A DNA stretch of 64,000 nt from assembly GCA_964235485.1 (NCBI GenBank), contig CAXSAZ010000017.1:1-64000 (forward strand), written 5' to 3'. Shown here in pieces: positions 25,992 through 37,391 of this stretch; position 1 is the stretch's first letter; each line of letters starts with the position of its first letter. The notes beneath the pieces were generated by a model. That model was given only the letters and a program-made list of their open reading frames with translations, did no database searches and had not been told where the DNA came from. The DNA is from CAHJXG01 sp964235485 (lineage in GTDB: Bacteria; Pseudomonadota; Alphaproteobacteria; Acetobacterales; Acetobacteraceae). The position numbers and the translations under genes were made by a program.

Positions 25992-26176
25992 CAGGACCGT
26001 TCCCCCGCGTTGGTCTGGTGCTGGACCTCCGCGTCCGCACCCGGCGGCTGGTCCGGCGACTTCGCCCCTTCCGGCGCGGGGTGCTTCTCCAGCGGCTTGT
26101 AGGCTTCCGTCGCGTTGTTCTCGCCGAACTGGCCCTGGTTGCCGGGCAGCTTGCCCTTGTCGGTCTCTGCGGCCAT
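25991..26176 (-). CDS. Small hydrophilic protein of unknown function
   Basis: This 61-aa, charged and probably disordered protein (AAETDKGKLPGNQGQFGENN at the start) has an excellent ribosome binding site, AAGGAGG, 8 bases before the ATG at 26176. A TTG 24 bases further upstream is possible but less likely. Its stop shares one base with the next ATG, coupling it to the 191-aa gene. It has no cysteines, no signal and no recognised family. It is divergent from the P1 peptidase gene, with a 136-bp shared promoter region. Confidence 0.6.
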   Translation of the reverse strand: MAAETDKGKLPGNQGQFGENNATEAYKPLEKHPAPEGAKSPDQPPGADAEVQHQTNAGERS

Positions 26177-26312
26177 CGGTGATGCCTCCTTATCTGCCAA
26201 GTATCCGAAGGACAGACGCGCGACGGCGGCTCCGGTTTAACCCGCGTCCTGGCGCCGGGCGGTGTTCCCGTGCATCGTGCCGGCTGCTGCAACCCTCGCC
26301 AGGAAAGCGCCC

Positions 26313-27398
<1,086 letters not shown>

Positions 27399-27441
27399 CC
27401 CGGCAGCCTCCGCCCCTCACGCCCGGTTGGAGCCGATCAGG

Positions 27442-28911
27442 TCACAGCGGCTCCCGCACCCTTTCCGGATGCCGCAGCACCGAGTGGCGGTGGCCGTACA
27501 GGAAGTAAAGCGCCAGGCCGGCGGCCATCCAGATGACCAAGCGCGCCCACGTGAACAGCGGCAGCCCGCTCATCAGCAGCAGGCAGAACAGGATGCCGCA
27601 GATCGGCACCACGGGAACGCCCGGCACGCGGAATGGCCGGACGGCGCGGGCGGCGCTGCGCCGCAGGTAGATCACCGCGCCGCACACCAGGATAAAAGCG
27701 AACAGCGTGCCGATGCTGACCATTTCGCCGAGGATGTTGATCGGGACGAGGGCGGCGACGGCGGCCACGATCGTGCCGATCAGGATTTGGCTGCGATACG
27801 GGGTGTTCAGCGTCGGGTGCAAATGGGCGAACATGCGGGGCAGCAGCCCGTCCTGCGACATGGTGAGGAAGATCCGGCTTTGGCCGTAAAGCAGCACCAG
27901 GATCACGGTGGTCAGGCCGCTCAATGCGCCGATCTTGATTAGGATGGAGAACCAGGTGAGGCCGATCACGTCCACGCCCTTGGCAATCGGGTCGGCCACG
28001 TTGAGCTGGTCGTAAGGAACCAGGCCGGTCAGCACCGCGGCCACCGCGATGTAGAGCACGGTGCAGATCACGAGCGACCCCAGGATGCCGATGGGCATGT
28101 CGCGCTGCGGCGCTTGCGCTTCCTGCGCCGCGGTGGACACGGCGTCGAAGCCGATGAAGGCGAAGAACACGACGGCGGAGCCGCGCAGGATGCCGCTCAA
28201 CCCGTAATGGCCGAACTCGCCGGTGCTTGGGGGGATGAAGGGGTGCCAGTGCGCCGGGTTCACGTAGAACGCGCCCAAGGCGATGAACGCCACCACGACG
28301 GTCAGCTTCACCGCGACCATGATGTTGTTGAGCCGCGCCGACTCCTTGGTGCCGAAGACGAGCATGGCGGTGAGGGCGGCGACGATCAGCGCCGCCGGCA
28401 GGTTGACGATGGCGGTCGCGGTGCTGCCGTCGGCCAGCGTCACGGTTGTGCCCGCCGCTGCGGCGAAGGTGGGCGGGATGGCGATGCCGACATCGCGCAG
28501 GATGCTGGCGGCGTAGCCGGACCAGCCGACCGCGACGGTGGCCGCCCCCATGGCGTATTCCAGCACCAGGTCCCAGCCGATCATCCAGGCGAAGATCTCG
28601 CCCAGCGTGGCATAGGTATAGGTGTAGCTGCTGCCGCTGACCGGCAGCATGGCGGCCAGCTCGGCGTAGCACAGGCCCACGAAGCCGCAGACGATGCCGC
28701 CCAGCACGAAGGACAGCATGATGCCCGGCCCGGCATACTGCGCCGCCGCCGTGCCGGTGAGCACGAAGATGCCCGCGCCGATGATGGCGCCGATGCCCAT
28801 GGCGGTGATGCTGAACGGTCCCAGCGTTTTGGACAGCTTGTGGCCCTCGGCCTCGCCGCTTTTCACGATGTCGTCCACGGATTTCCGTGTCATCAGGCCT
28901 GGGTCCGCCAT
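27442..28911 (-). CDS. APC-superfamily amino acid permease
   Basis: This 489-aa protein has about 12 predicted membrane helices and the APC signature GIGAIIGAGIFVLTGTAAAQ in the first helix. It is closest in style to the cationic amino acid transporter/YfnA group (ELAAMLPVSGSSYTYTYATL, FAFIGFDAVSTAAQEAQAP). It would import an amino acid in symport or exchange. The start at 28911 has GAAGGA 6 bases upstream; the longer frame to 28986 is not supported. It is transcribed divergently from the cysteine synthase gene across a 320-bp region. The substrate cannot be assigned. Confidence 0.88.
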   Translation of the reverse strand: MADPGLMTRKSVDDIVKSGEAEGHKLSKTLGPFSITAMGIGAIIGAGIFVLTGTAAAQYAGPGIMLSFVLGGIVCGFVGLCYAELAAMLPVSGSSYTYTYATLGEIFAWMIGWDLVLEYAMGAATVAVGWSGYAASILRDVGIAIPPTFAAAAGTTVTLADGSTATAIVNLPAALIVAALTAMLVFGTKESARLNNIMVAVKLTVVVAFIALGAFYVNPAHWHPFIPPSTGEFGHYGLSGILRGSAVVFFAFIGFDAVSTAAQEAQAPQRDMPIGILGSLVICTVLYIAVAAVLTGLVPYDQLNVADPIAKGVDVIGLTWFSILIKIGALSGLTTVILVLLYGQSRIFLTMSQDGLLPRMFAHLHPTLNTPYRSQILIGTIVAAVAALVPINILGEMVSIGTLFAFILVCGAVIYLRRSAARAVRPFRVPGVPVVPICGILFCLLLMSGLPLFTWARLVIWMAAGLALYFLYGHRHSVLRHPERVREPL

Positions 28912-29231
28912 GGTCTGTCCTTCCAGCGTGCAATCGCGTGGCGCTCGGTTGTGCCCCGCCGGGCCGTCCGCACCCGAATGCGGCACCTGTGTTACAGTGC
29001 GTGAAGTTTTGCGGTTGGCAAAGCTGATTGTGCAGCCTCGCCAATTTGCAATTGCCAGTTGCTATGCTTGCCAGGTCTATCGAGATATTGGCGAGGCTAT
29101 GCCGCGGTCCGGCAATGCTGCTAGAATGTCACGCAGTCAGCGAGGGGCCGGGGTCGGCAACATCCGCGCCAGCCGCGTGTCTCGGCATCCTGAGCCGGCG
29201 CTGCGCCGGGCATCGCAACGGAGGAGCCTCC
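28912..29231. other. 320-bp divergent intergenic region, permease/cysteine synthase
   Basis: No gene is seen. It holds an AT-rich core (about 28990-29100) with a 12-bp perfect inverted repeat, described separately, and a weak promoter-like TTGCCA (29052-29057), 17 bases, GTCTAT (29075-29080) reading toward cysK. The 130 bases before the ATG at 29232 would be a leader and end in GGAGGAG. Confidence 0.5.
29034..29098. promoter_or_regulatory. Widely spaced perfect inverted repeat upstream of cysteine synthase
   Basis: AGCCTCGCCAAT at 29034-29045 is repeated exactly as ATTGGCGAGGCT at 29087-29098, with 41 bases between. An 8-bp palindrome GCAATTGC (29048-29055) lies inside. The arms flank a weak promoter-like sequence, so paired operator sites with looping are plausible. 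A transcribed stem-loop is the alternative. Confidence 0.45.
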
Positions 29232-30146
29232 ATGAAAGCCAACAGCGTTCTCGACACCATCGGCAGCACGCCGCACATCCGGGTGGCCCGGCTGTTCCCG
29301 GACGCCGAGGTCTGGATCAAATCGGAGCGCGCCAACCCCGGCGGCTCCGTCAAGGACCGCATCGCGCTCGCCATGGTGGAGGCCGCCGAGGCCAGCGGCC
29401 AACTCAAGCCCGGCGGCACCATCATCGAGCCGACGTCGGGCAACACCGGCATCGGCCTGGCCATGGTGGCGGCGGTGAAGGGCTACAAGCTGGTCCTGGT
29501 CATGCCGGAAAGCATGTCGGTGGAGCGGCGTCGGCTGATGCAGGCCTATGGCGCGACCTTTGACCTGACCCCCCGGGAAGGCGGCATGAAGGCGGCCATC
29601 GCCCGCGCCCACGAACTGGCCGCGCAAAGCCCCGGCGCCTGGATCCCGCAGCAGTTCGAGAACCCGGCCAACATCGCCGTCCACGTCCGCACCACGGCCG
29701 AGGAAATCCTGGCAGATTTCCCGGACGGCGTGGACGCCATCATCACCGGGGTGGGCACCGGCGGGCACATCACCGCCTGCGCCGAGGTGCTGAAGCCGCG
29801 CTGGCCCGGCCTCAAGGTGTTCGCGGTGGAGCCGGCGCTGTCCCCGGTGATCTCGGGCGGCCAGCCCGCGCCGCACCCGATCCAGGGCATCGGCGCCGGC
29901 TTCGTGCCGGCCAACCTGCACCCGGACGTGCTGGACGGCGTGATCCAGGTCGAAGCGGAGGAGGCGCGCGAGTACGCCCGGCGCTCCGCCCGGCTGGAGG
30001 GGCTGCTGGTCGGCATCTCGTCGGGCGCGACGCTGGCGGCGATTGCCAAGAAGCTCTCGGCCTTGCCGAGCGGGGCCACGGTGCTGGGGTTCAACTACGA
30101 CACCGGCGAACGCTACCTGTCCGTGCCGGACTTCCTGCCGGCCTGA
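29232..30146 (+). CDS. cysK: Cysteine synthase (O-acetylserine sulfhydrylase)
   Basis: The 304-aa PLP enzyme forms cysteine from O-acetylserine and sulfide. ERANPGGSVKDRIALAM holds the PLP Lys, PTSGNTGIGLAMVAAVKGYK binds the carboxylate and TGVGTGGHITACAEVL binds the phosphate; GISSGAT closes the site. The length matches CysK/CysM. GGAGGAG precedes the ATG at 29232; the longer frame from 29028 runs through the regulatory region and is not used. It stands alone, followed by a CopG-type regulator with its own operator. Cystathionine beta-synthase-like activity is a less likely alternative. Confidence 0.9.
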   Translation: MKANSVLDTIGSTPHIRVARLFPDAEVWIKSERANPGGSVKDRIALAMVEAAEASGQLKPGGTIIEPTSGNTGIGLAMVAAVKGYKLVLVMPESMSVERRRLMQAYGATFDLTPREGGMKAAIARAHELAAQSPGAWIPQQFENPANIAVHVRTTAEEILADFPDGVDAIITGVGTGGHITACAEVLKPRWPGLKVFAVEPALSPVISGGQPAPHPIQGIGAGFVPANLHPDVLDGVIQVEAEEAREYARRSARLEGLLVGISSGATLAAIAKKLSALPSGATVLGFNYDTGERYLSVPDFLPA

Positions 30147-30176
30147 CACGGCACCAGCCATTGCATCTGCCCGTTT

Positions 30177-30216
30177 CCCATCCATTTACCATCCACCTGG
30201 ATGGTTTATGGATGGG
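30177..30216. promoter_or_regulatory. 18-bp near-perfect palindrome at the CopG regulator start
   Basis: Arm CCCATCCATTTACCATCC (30177-30194) and arm GGATGGTTTATGGATGGG (30199-30216) pair at 16 of 18 positions around a 4-base centre. Each arm contains two ATCC half-sites. It ends 5 bases before the ATG at 30222 and covers the ribosome binding site, as expected for autoregulation by a ribbon-helix-helix protein. Confidence 0.65.
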
Positions 30217-30221
30217 AAGCG

Positions 30222-30632
30222 ATGGATGTGGCGCCTGAACTGCGGAAAGCCGACAGCGAGAAGATCACGGTCAATCTCGGCTTCGTCGATCTCGGCCATA
30301 TCGACCTGATGGTGCAAGACGGGTTCTACTCGAACCGCACGGACTTCATCCGCACGGCCATCCGCAACCAGCTTGAGCGCCACGCCGACGTGGTGCGGCA
30401 GTCGGTGGCGCGGCGCAGCCTGGACCTGGGCCTGCGGCGTTACGGCCAGGGAGAGCTTGAAGCGGCGCGGTGCCGGGGCGAGGCGCTGCACATCAACGTG
30501 CTCGGCCTCTTGAGCATCGCCCCCGACGTGTCGCCCGAACTGGCCCGCGCGGCCATCGCCTCGGTCAAGGTGCTGGGTGCGCTGCACGCCAGTGCCGCGG
30601 TCAAGGCGGCGCTGGCCGACCGCACGCAGTAG
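30222..30632 (+). CDS. CopG-family ribbon-helix-helix transcriptional regulator
   Basis: This 136-aa protein has an N-terminal RHH DNA-binding motif: the strand SEKITVNLGFVDLGHIDLMV followed by FYSNRTDFIRTAIRNQLERH. The remaining 80 residues (LHINVLGLLSIAPDVSPELA, VLGALHASAAVKAALADR) are helical and conserved in a group that often sits beside PHB-depolymerase-like genes, as here (95 bp downstream). The start at 30222 has GGGAAG before it and lies right against the palindrome at 30177-30216, its likely operator. No toxin gene adjoins it, so it is not a ParD-type antitoxin pair. Confidence 0.8.
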   Translation: MDVAPELRKADSEKITVNLGFVDLGHIDLMVQDGFYSNRTDFIRTAIRNQLERHADVVRQSVARRSLDLGLRRYGQGELEAARCRGEALHINVLGLLSIAPDVSPELARAAIASVKVLGALHASAAVKAALADRTQ

Positions 30633-30726
30633 CCGCCCGGCGGCCCACGTCGCCGGCATCGACGGAAGCCGATCCCGGTTCCGAACGGGGATGCCCGATG
30701 GGGTCCCGAACACGAAAGCCAACACC

Positions 30727-31896
30727 ATGAAGTCACTCCTGCCCCCAGGCATGATCGAAGCGGCGCGTCTCACCAAGGCCGGGCGGCTGTCCGAAGCCAC
30801 GGCGGCCCTGCAGAACATGATGGTGGGGCAGCGGGCGTCCGGCCCGGCTTCGCAGGCCCAGCGCGGCCCGCCGACCATCGACGGCACCGCCGAAGCGGCG
30901 CCGGGCCAGGCGGAAGGGGTCGGGCTGCCGATCCCCAAGGCGCTGCGCGGCCTGCTCGACCGGGTGAGCCAGGGCGGCTTCTCCATGCCGGGCGTCGCGG
31001 ACCAGCCTGACGCCGCGGGCACGCCGGACGGCGCGAAGTTCCTGGCCAAGACCTACAGCAACCCGGCCGGCAGCCGCCCCTACAAGCTTTACGTGCCCAG
31101 CGGCTACCGCGGGCAGCCGGTGCCGCTGATCGTCATGCTGCACGGCTGCACCCAGTCGCCCGACGACTTCGCCGTCGGCACGCGGATGAACGAGGCGGCG
31201 GAGCAGCGCACCTGCCTGGTGGCCTATCCCGGCCAGACCAACTCGGCGAACATGCAGAAGTGCTGGAACTGGTTCAACGAGGCCGACCAGCACCGCGGCG
31301 CCGGGGAGCCGTCGCTGATCGCCGGGATCACGCGCGAGGTGATGCGCGATTACGCCGTCGATCCCGCCCGCGTGTATGTCGCCGGGCTATCGGCCGGGGG
31401 CGCCGCGGCGGCGGTGCTGGGCGCGACTTACTCCGACCTGTATGCGGCCATCGGCGTGCACTCGGGCCTGGCCTGCGGCGTGGCGCGCGACATGCAATCG
31501 GCCTTCGCCGCGATGCAGCGGGGCGGAACGGCCCCCCGTGCGTCCGGGGGCGGCGCGCGGGTGGTGCCGACTATCGTGTTCCACGGCGACCGGGACACCA
31601 CGGTGAACCCGCGCAACGCCGACGCGGTGGTCGAGCAGGCAGCCGGCGGCGCGTCCCTCGGCACGCAGTCGGAGGACGGCCAGGTTTCCGGCGGCCATGC
31701 CTGGCGCCGCACGCGGCGGGTGGACGCGGACGGCCGAACCGTGGTCGAGCAATGGGTGGTGCACGGTGCCGCCCATGCCTGGTTCGGCGGCAGTTCCGCC
31801 GGCTCCTACACCGACCCGCGCGGGCCGGACGCCACGGGGGAGATGCTGCGCTTCTTCGAGGCGCATCCCCACCCCGCGCCGGCCCCTGCGAACTGA
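30727..31896 (+). CDS. PHB depolymerase family esterase
   Basis: The 389-aa protein has an N-terminal region of about 100 residues typical of the group (MIEAARLTKAGRLSEATAAL), then an alpha/beta-hydrolase: IVMLHGCTQSPDDFAVGTRM with the oxyanion HG, the nucleophile in VYVAGLSAGGAAAAV (GxSxG), FHGDRDTTVNP with the Asp, and VVHGAAHAWFGGS with the catalytic His. No signal peptide is seen, so it may act in the cytoplasm on stored polyhydroxybutyrate oligomers or on another polyester or ester. The ATG at 30727 is preferred to the upstream in-frame start at 30577, which overlaps the regulator. Confidence 0.85.
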   Translation: MKSLLPPGMIEAARLTKAGRLSEATAALQNMMVGQRASGPASQAQRGPPTIDGTAEAAPGQAEGVGLPIPKALRGLLDRVSQGGFSMPGVADQPDAAGTPDGAKFLAKTYSNPAGSRPYKLYVPSGYRGQPVPLIVMLHGCTQSPDDFAVGTRMNEAAEQRTCLVAYPGQTNSANMQKCWNWFNEADQHRGAGEPSLIAGITREVMRDYAVDPARVYVAGLSAGGAAAAVLGATYSDLYAAIGVHSGLACGVARDMQSAFAAMQRGGTAPRASGGGARVVPTIVFHGDRDTTVNPRNADAVVEQAAGGASLGTQSEDGQVSGGHAWRRTRRVDADGRTVVEQWVVHGAAHAWFGGSSAGSYTDPRGPDATGEMLRFFEAHPHPAPAPAN

Positions 31897-31906
31897 GCGC
31901 GCCGGA

Positions 31907-32281
31907 TCAGAGCGTGCCGACGTGCTGCTCGATGATCGCGAGGTTTCGCAAGTTGGCCTTCAGCGCCATGTTGAACACGTCGCCCAGAACCGGCACGCTG
32001 CCGCCGAAAACTTCCATCGCCACGTTGGCGAACATGCGGGCCAGTTGCGGCCCCGGCACGCCGAGCTGCACGGCCTGGTAGATGATGTAGAGCGACAGCG
32101 CCCCGAGCACCGCGTCGCCGCCCACCGGCACCGCGCCGACGGCGCTGTTCAGGCCGAAGCGGAAGCGCGTGCCCGGCAGCCTGAACACGCCGTCGATCAG
32201 CCAGGCGAGGCGGCGCAGCCGCTTCAGCCGGACCAGCGCATCGGGACGTGCGGACAGCGGGATGGTACCGGCATAGGCCAT
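31907..32281 (-). CDS. DUF4112 membrane protein
   Basis: This 124-aa protein has the DUF4112 layout: RLRRLAWLIDGVFRLPGTRF, a hydrophobic segment with Gly (FGLNSAVGAVPVGGDAVLG), and a C-terminal PVLGDVFNMALKANLRN motif. Two or three membrane-embedded segments are predicted. Function is unknown. It converges on the esterase gene with a 10-bp gap. The GGDGVN-like helices may be re-entrant. Confidence 0.8.
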   Translation of the reverse strand: MAYAGTIPLSARPDALVRLKRLRRLAWLIDGVFRLPGTRFRFGLNSAVGAVPVGGDAVLGALSLYIIYQAVQLGVPGPQLARMFANVAMEVFGGSVPVLGDVFNMALKANLRNLAIIEQHVGTL

Positions 32282-32401
32282 GGAGTCGTCCCCCCAAACA
32301 GATCAACGGCGCCGATATCGTGCGGGGCCGGGCACTGTTCAATGCTGCCTTCCCGCGCAGTGGTTTCCGATTGATTGGGGTCAGCCGCCAGACGCGGAGC
32401 G

Positions 32402-33673
32402 TCAGTCCGAGAACGCGACGGCGGCGGCGATGGCGAGCAGGAGGGCCGGCGGCATCACCAGCGCGCCGAGCTTGAGAAAGGTCCACGCGCTGACGTGCTG
32501 CCCTTCGCGCCGCAGCGCGGTGAGCCACAGGATGGTGGCGAGCGAGCCGGTGACGGACAGGTTCGGCCCGAGGTCCACGCCGATCAGCACCGCGGCCCGC
32601 ACATGCTCTGGCACTTGGGCGGCCTCAACCACGCGCCCGGCGACGAGGCCGGCCGGCAGGTTGTTCACCAGGTTGCAGCCAACCGCGAGCGCCAAGCCCG
32701 ACGCCCAGGCGGCAAGCGTCGCCGAGCGTTGCGCCAAGCCCTGCAGCAGCCCGGCCAGGTCGCTGGTGACGCCGGTCTTCTGAAGCGCCTCCACCAGCAC
32801 GAACAGCCCGGCGACCAGCGGCAGCACGCCCCAGGACACGTCCCGCAGCACGGCCATCGGGCCGGACCGCGAGCGCAGCAGCACCAGCGCCGCCGTGGCA
32901 GCCCCCGCAAGGAAGGTCGGCAAGCCCAATTGGACGTCGAACGCCGACGAGGCGAGCAGCACAACCGCTGTGCCCGCGATGCCCCATGCCGCCACCTTGC
33001 CGCCGCCTGACAGCCGGGGCCGCTCGATCTCGGAGGAGATGCCCTGCCGCAGCGCGGCCCGCTGCGTCCAGCGCAGGGCAGCGTAGGTGGCGAGGATCGA
33101 AAGCGCGGAAGGAAGCGCGTAGCGCGGCAGCCAGGCGAGCAGCGGCGGCATGTGGCTGCCGTAGATCACGAGGTTGGCCGGGTTGGAGATGGGCAGCACG
33201 AAGCTGGCCGCGTTCGCGACGAAAGCGCAGGTGAGCAGGTAGGGCAGCGGCTGTTCCGCCTTTGCGGCCCGGGCCACCGCGGCGACGGCGGGGGTGAGCA
33301 CCACGGCGGTCGCGTCGTTGGACAGGAACACGGTTACGACGGTGCCAACGCAGAACACCAGGGTGAACAGCCGGGTGGCGGAGCCTCGGGCCAGCACGGC
33401 GGCCTCGGCGGCGAGCCAGTCGAACAGGCCTTCTTGCCGGGCGACGGCGGCGAGCAGCATCATGCCGAGGAGGAACAGGTAAACATCCGTGCCCTTGGCG
33501 ACGCCGCCGAGCGCGTCGGGCACGGGCAGCAGGCCGAGCAGGACCAGCAGGACGGCGCCGGCGCCGGCCCAAACGAACTCGGGCCAGGCGAACGGCCGCA
33601 GGATGACCCCGGCCGTGGCGGCGGCGGCGATGCCCCAAGTGGCCCAGGGTGAGGCGGCGAGCGTGCCCGTCAT
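32402..33673 (-). CDS. ArsB/NhaD-type anion transporter
   Basis: The 423-aa protein has about 11-12 membrane helices in the ion-transporter superfamily to which ArsB belongs: FLSNDATAVVLTPAVAAVAR, FVLPISNPANLVIYG and, in the second half, CNLVNNLPAGLVAGRV and VDLGPNLSVTGSLATILWL. These paired NPAN/NNLPAG re-entrant motifs are characteristic of arsenite/antimonite pumps and related exporters. The ATG at 33673 overlaps the stop of the MFS gene by 4 bases. No arsR or arsC is nearby, so arsenite specificity is possible but unproven. Confidence 0.8.
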   Translation of the reverse strand: MTGTLAASPWATWGIAAAATAGVILRPFAWPEFVWAGAGAVLLVLLGLLPVPDALGGVAKGTDVYLFLLGMMLLAAVARQEGLFDWLAAEAAVLARGSATRLFTLVFCVGTVVTVFLSNDATAVVLTPAVAAVARAAKAEQPLPYLLTCAFVANAASFVLPISNPANLVIYGSHMPPLLAWLPRYALPSALSILATYAALRWTQRAALRQGISSEIERPRLSGGGKVAAWGIAGTAVVLLASSAFDVQLGLPTFLAGAATAALVLLRSRSGPMAVLRDVSWGVLPLVAGLFVLVEALQKTGVTSDLAGLLQGLAQRSATLAAWASGLALAVGCNLVNNLPAGLVAGRVVEAAQVPEHVRAAVLIGVDLGPNLSVTGSLATILWLTALRREGQHVSAWTFLKLGALVMPPALLLAIAAAVAFSD

Positions 33674-34911
33674 GCCAAGGCCGGGCCGGAGGCGAGGGGC
33701 GCGCCGAGGTCCCGGGTTTCCGGCATGAACGCCAGGAAAAAAGCCAGCCCGCACCCGGCCACCGCCGCGAGGTAAAGGAACCCCGCCGTGAAGCCGAACC
33801 ACTGCACGATGTATCCGGCCGTCGCGTTGCTGAGCGCGGCCCCGATCCCCACCGACAGCGCCATCATGCCTTGGGCAAAGTTGAACCGCCCGGTGCCGCG
33901 CATCAGGTCGGACGCGATCAGCACGGAGACCACCCCGAAGATGCCCGCCGCCACCCCGTCCAGAAGCTGGATGCCCACCACGGCGTAGGGGCTGTCGGTC
34001 AGCGTGAACAGCACGCCGCGCACCGGCAGCACGGCCATGGCAATCAGGAAGATCGGCTTGCGCCCCACGCCCCGGGCCGAGGCCCGCCCCACCGCCCACG
34101 CGACGCCTACCATCACGAACTGCGCGGCGATGATGCAGGCGGACAGCGCGGCCGTGTCGGACCCCGGATGCGTTTGCGCCAGCACCTGCCCGGCCATCGG
34201 CAGCATCGCCGCATTGCCGAAATGGAACAGCGCCACGGAGGCGAGGAACACCCGCAGGTCGCGCCGGCGCAGCAGGGTTCGGATCGGCACCGGCTCGCGC
34301 TGGGCCGGGTCCTCGCCGCCGCGGGCGCGGTCGTGGTCGATCTCGGCCGGGTTGATGAGGGTGACGGCCCCGGCGCTCGCCAGGGCGAAGGCGCACACGA
34401 GATAGAAGATCCAATGATAGCCGACGTACGTCCCGAGCGCCCCGGCCAGCACGGCGGCCAGCAGGTTGCCGGCGTGGTTGAAGCCCTCGTTGCGGCTGAC
34501 CCGGGCGTCCAGCAGGCGGCGCCCGACCAGGCCGAGCGAGAGCGCCGCGACCGCGGGCGGGATCACCGCCGAGGCTGCGCCCAACATGGCCTGCGCCGCC
34601 ACCACGGAAAGGAAGCGCGGGAACAGCACGATGAGCAGGCACCCGGCCGCGACGGTCAGGCCGGAAGCGGCGATCAGCAGCCGCTTGGCGCGCGTTCCGT
34701 CCACCAGCAGCCCGGCCGGCACCTGGCAGACCGCGGCGGCGACGGAGGACGCCGCCATGGCGACGCCGATGGCGCCCGCGTCCCAGTGCTCGCCCCCCTT
34801 GAGGAACACGGCCAGATACGGCCCCACCCCGTCCCGCACGTCCGCCATCAGCAGGTTGATGCTGTCCAAGCCGCGCAGCGAACGCAGCGAAGGCGGGGCC
34901 GGATCCGTCAT
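33670..34911 (-). CDS. MFS transporter
   Basis: This 413-aa permease has 12 predicted helices. The cytoplasmic loop between helices 2 and 3 appears as GLLVDGTRAKRLL, a variant of the MFS loop motif, and the opening LDSINLLMADVRDGVGPYLA is typical of a little-studied subgroup often found with metal or arsenic genes. The ATG at 34911 has GGGAACG upstream. It is the first gene of a two-gene unit with the ArsB-like transporter, and divergent from glgX. The substrate is unknown. Confidence 0.8.
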   Translation of the reverse strand: MTDPAPPSLRSLRGLDSINLLMADVRDGVGPYLAVFLKGGEHWDAGAIGVAMAASSVAAAVCQVPAGLLVDGTRAKRLLIAASGLTVAAGCLLIVLFPRFLSVVAAQAMLGAASAVIPPAVAALSLGLVGRRLLDARVSRNEGFNHAGNLLAAVLAGALGTYVGYHWIFYLVCAFALASAGAVTLINPAEIDHDRARGGEDPAQREPVPIRTLLRRRDLRVFLASVALFHFGNAAMLPMAGQVLAQTHPGSDTAALSACIIAAQFVMVGVAWAVGRASARGVGRKPIFLIAMAVLPVRGVLFTLTDSPYAVVGIQLLDGVAAGIFGVVSVLIASDLMRGTGRFNFAQGMMALSVGIGAALSNATAGYIVQWFGFTAGFLYLAAVAGCGLAFFLAFMPETRDLGAPLASGPALA

Positions 34912-35213
34912 CGTTCCCGATCCTGGTCCGGCCCAGTGCCGATAAGTTGTCAAGGCATCCCCGCATGATGAGAACCAGCCAGGGATCAGCAATCAGCGTG
35001 CCACGACACGGCGGAGGGTTTTCACGGGCAAGCAAGCCTGGATGCGCCGGCGCTGTCCGGAATGACGACGCCCGGCCGTCCTCCAAGCGGACATGGGGCG
35101 ATGCCGCAGGGATCAGCCGTGCCCCGGCGCGGCCCCGCCGCTGGCCACCGAACTTTGCCCCACGGTTGAGCGTATGGTAGGGGCTTCGTTTCCCCCGTCG
35201 TGAGGATTGTCTG
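34912..35213. other. 302-bp divergent intergenic region, MFS transporter/glgX
   Basis: No gene or strong promoter box could be identified. The region is GC-rich except for short stretches near 34940 and 35160-35200. GAGGA lies just before the glgX ATG. Confidence 0.4.
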
Positions 35214-37387
<2,174 letters not shown>

Positions 37388-37391
<4 letters not shown>

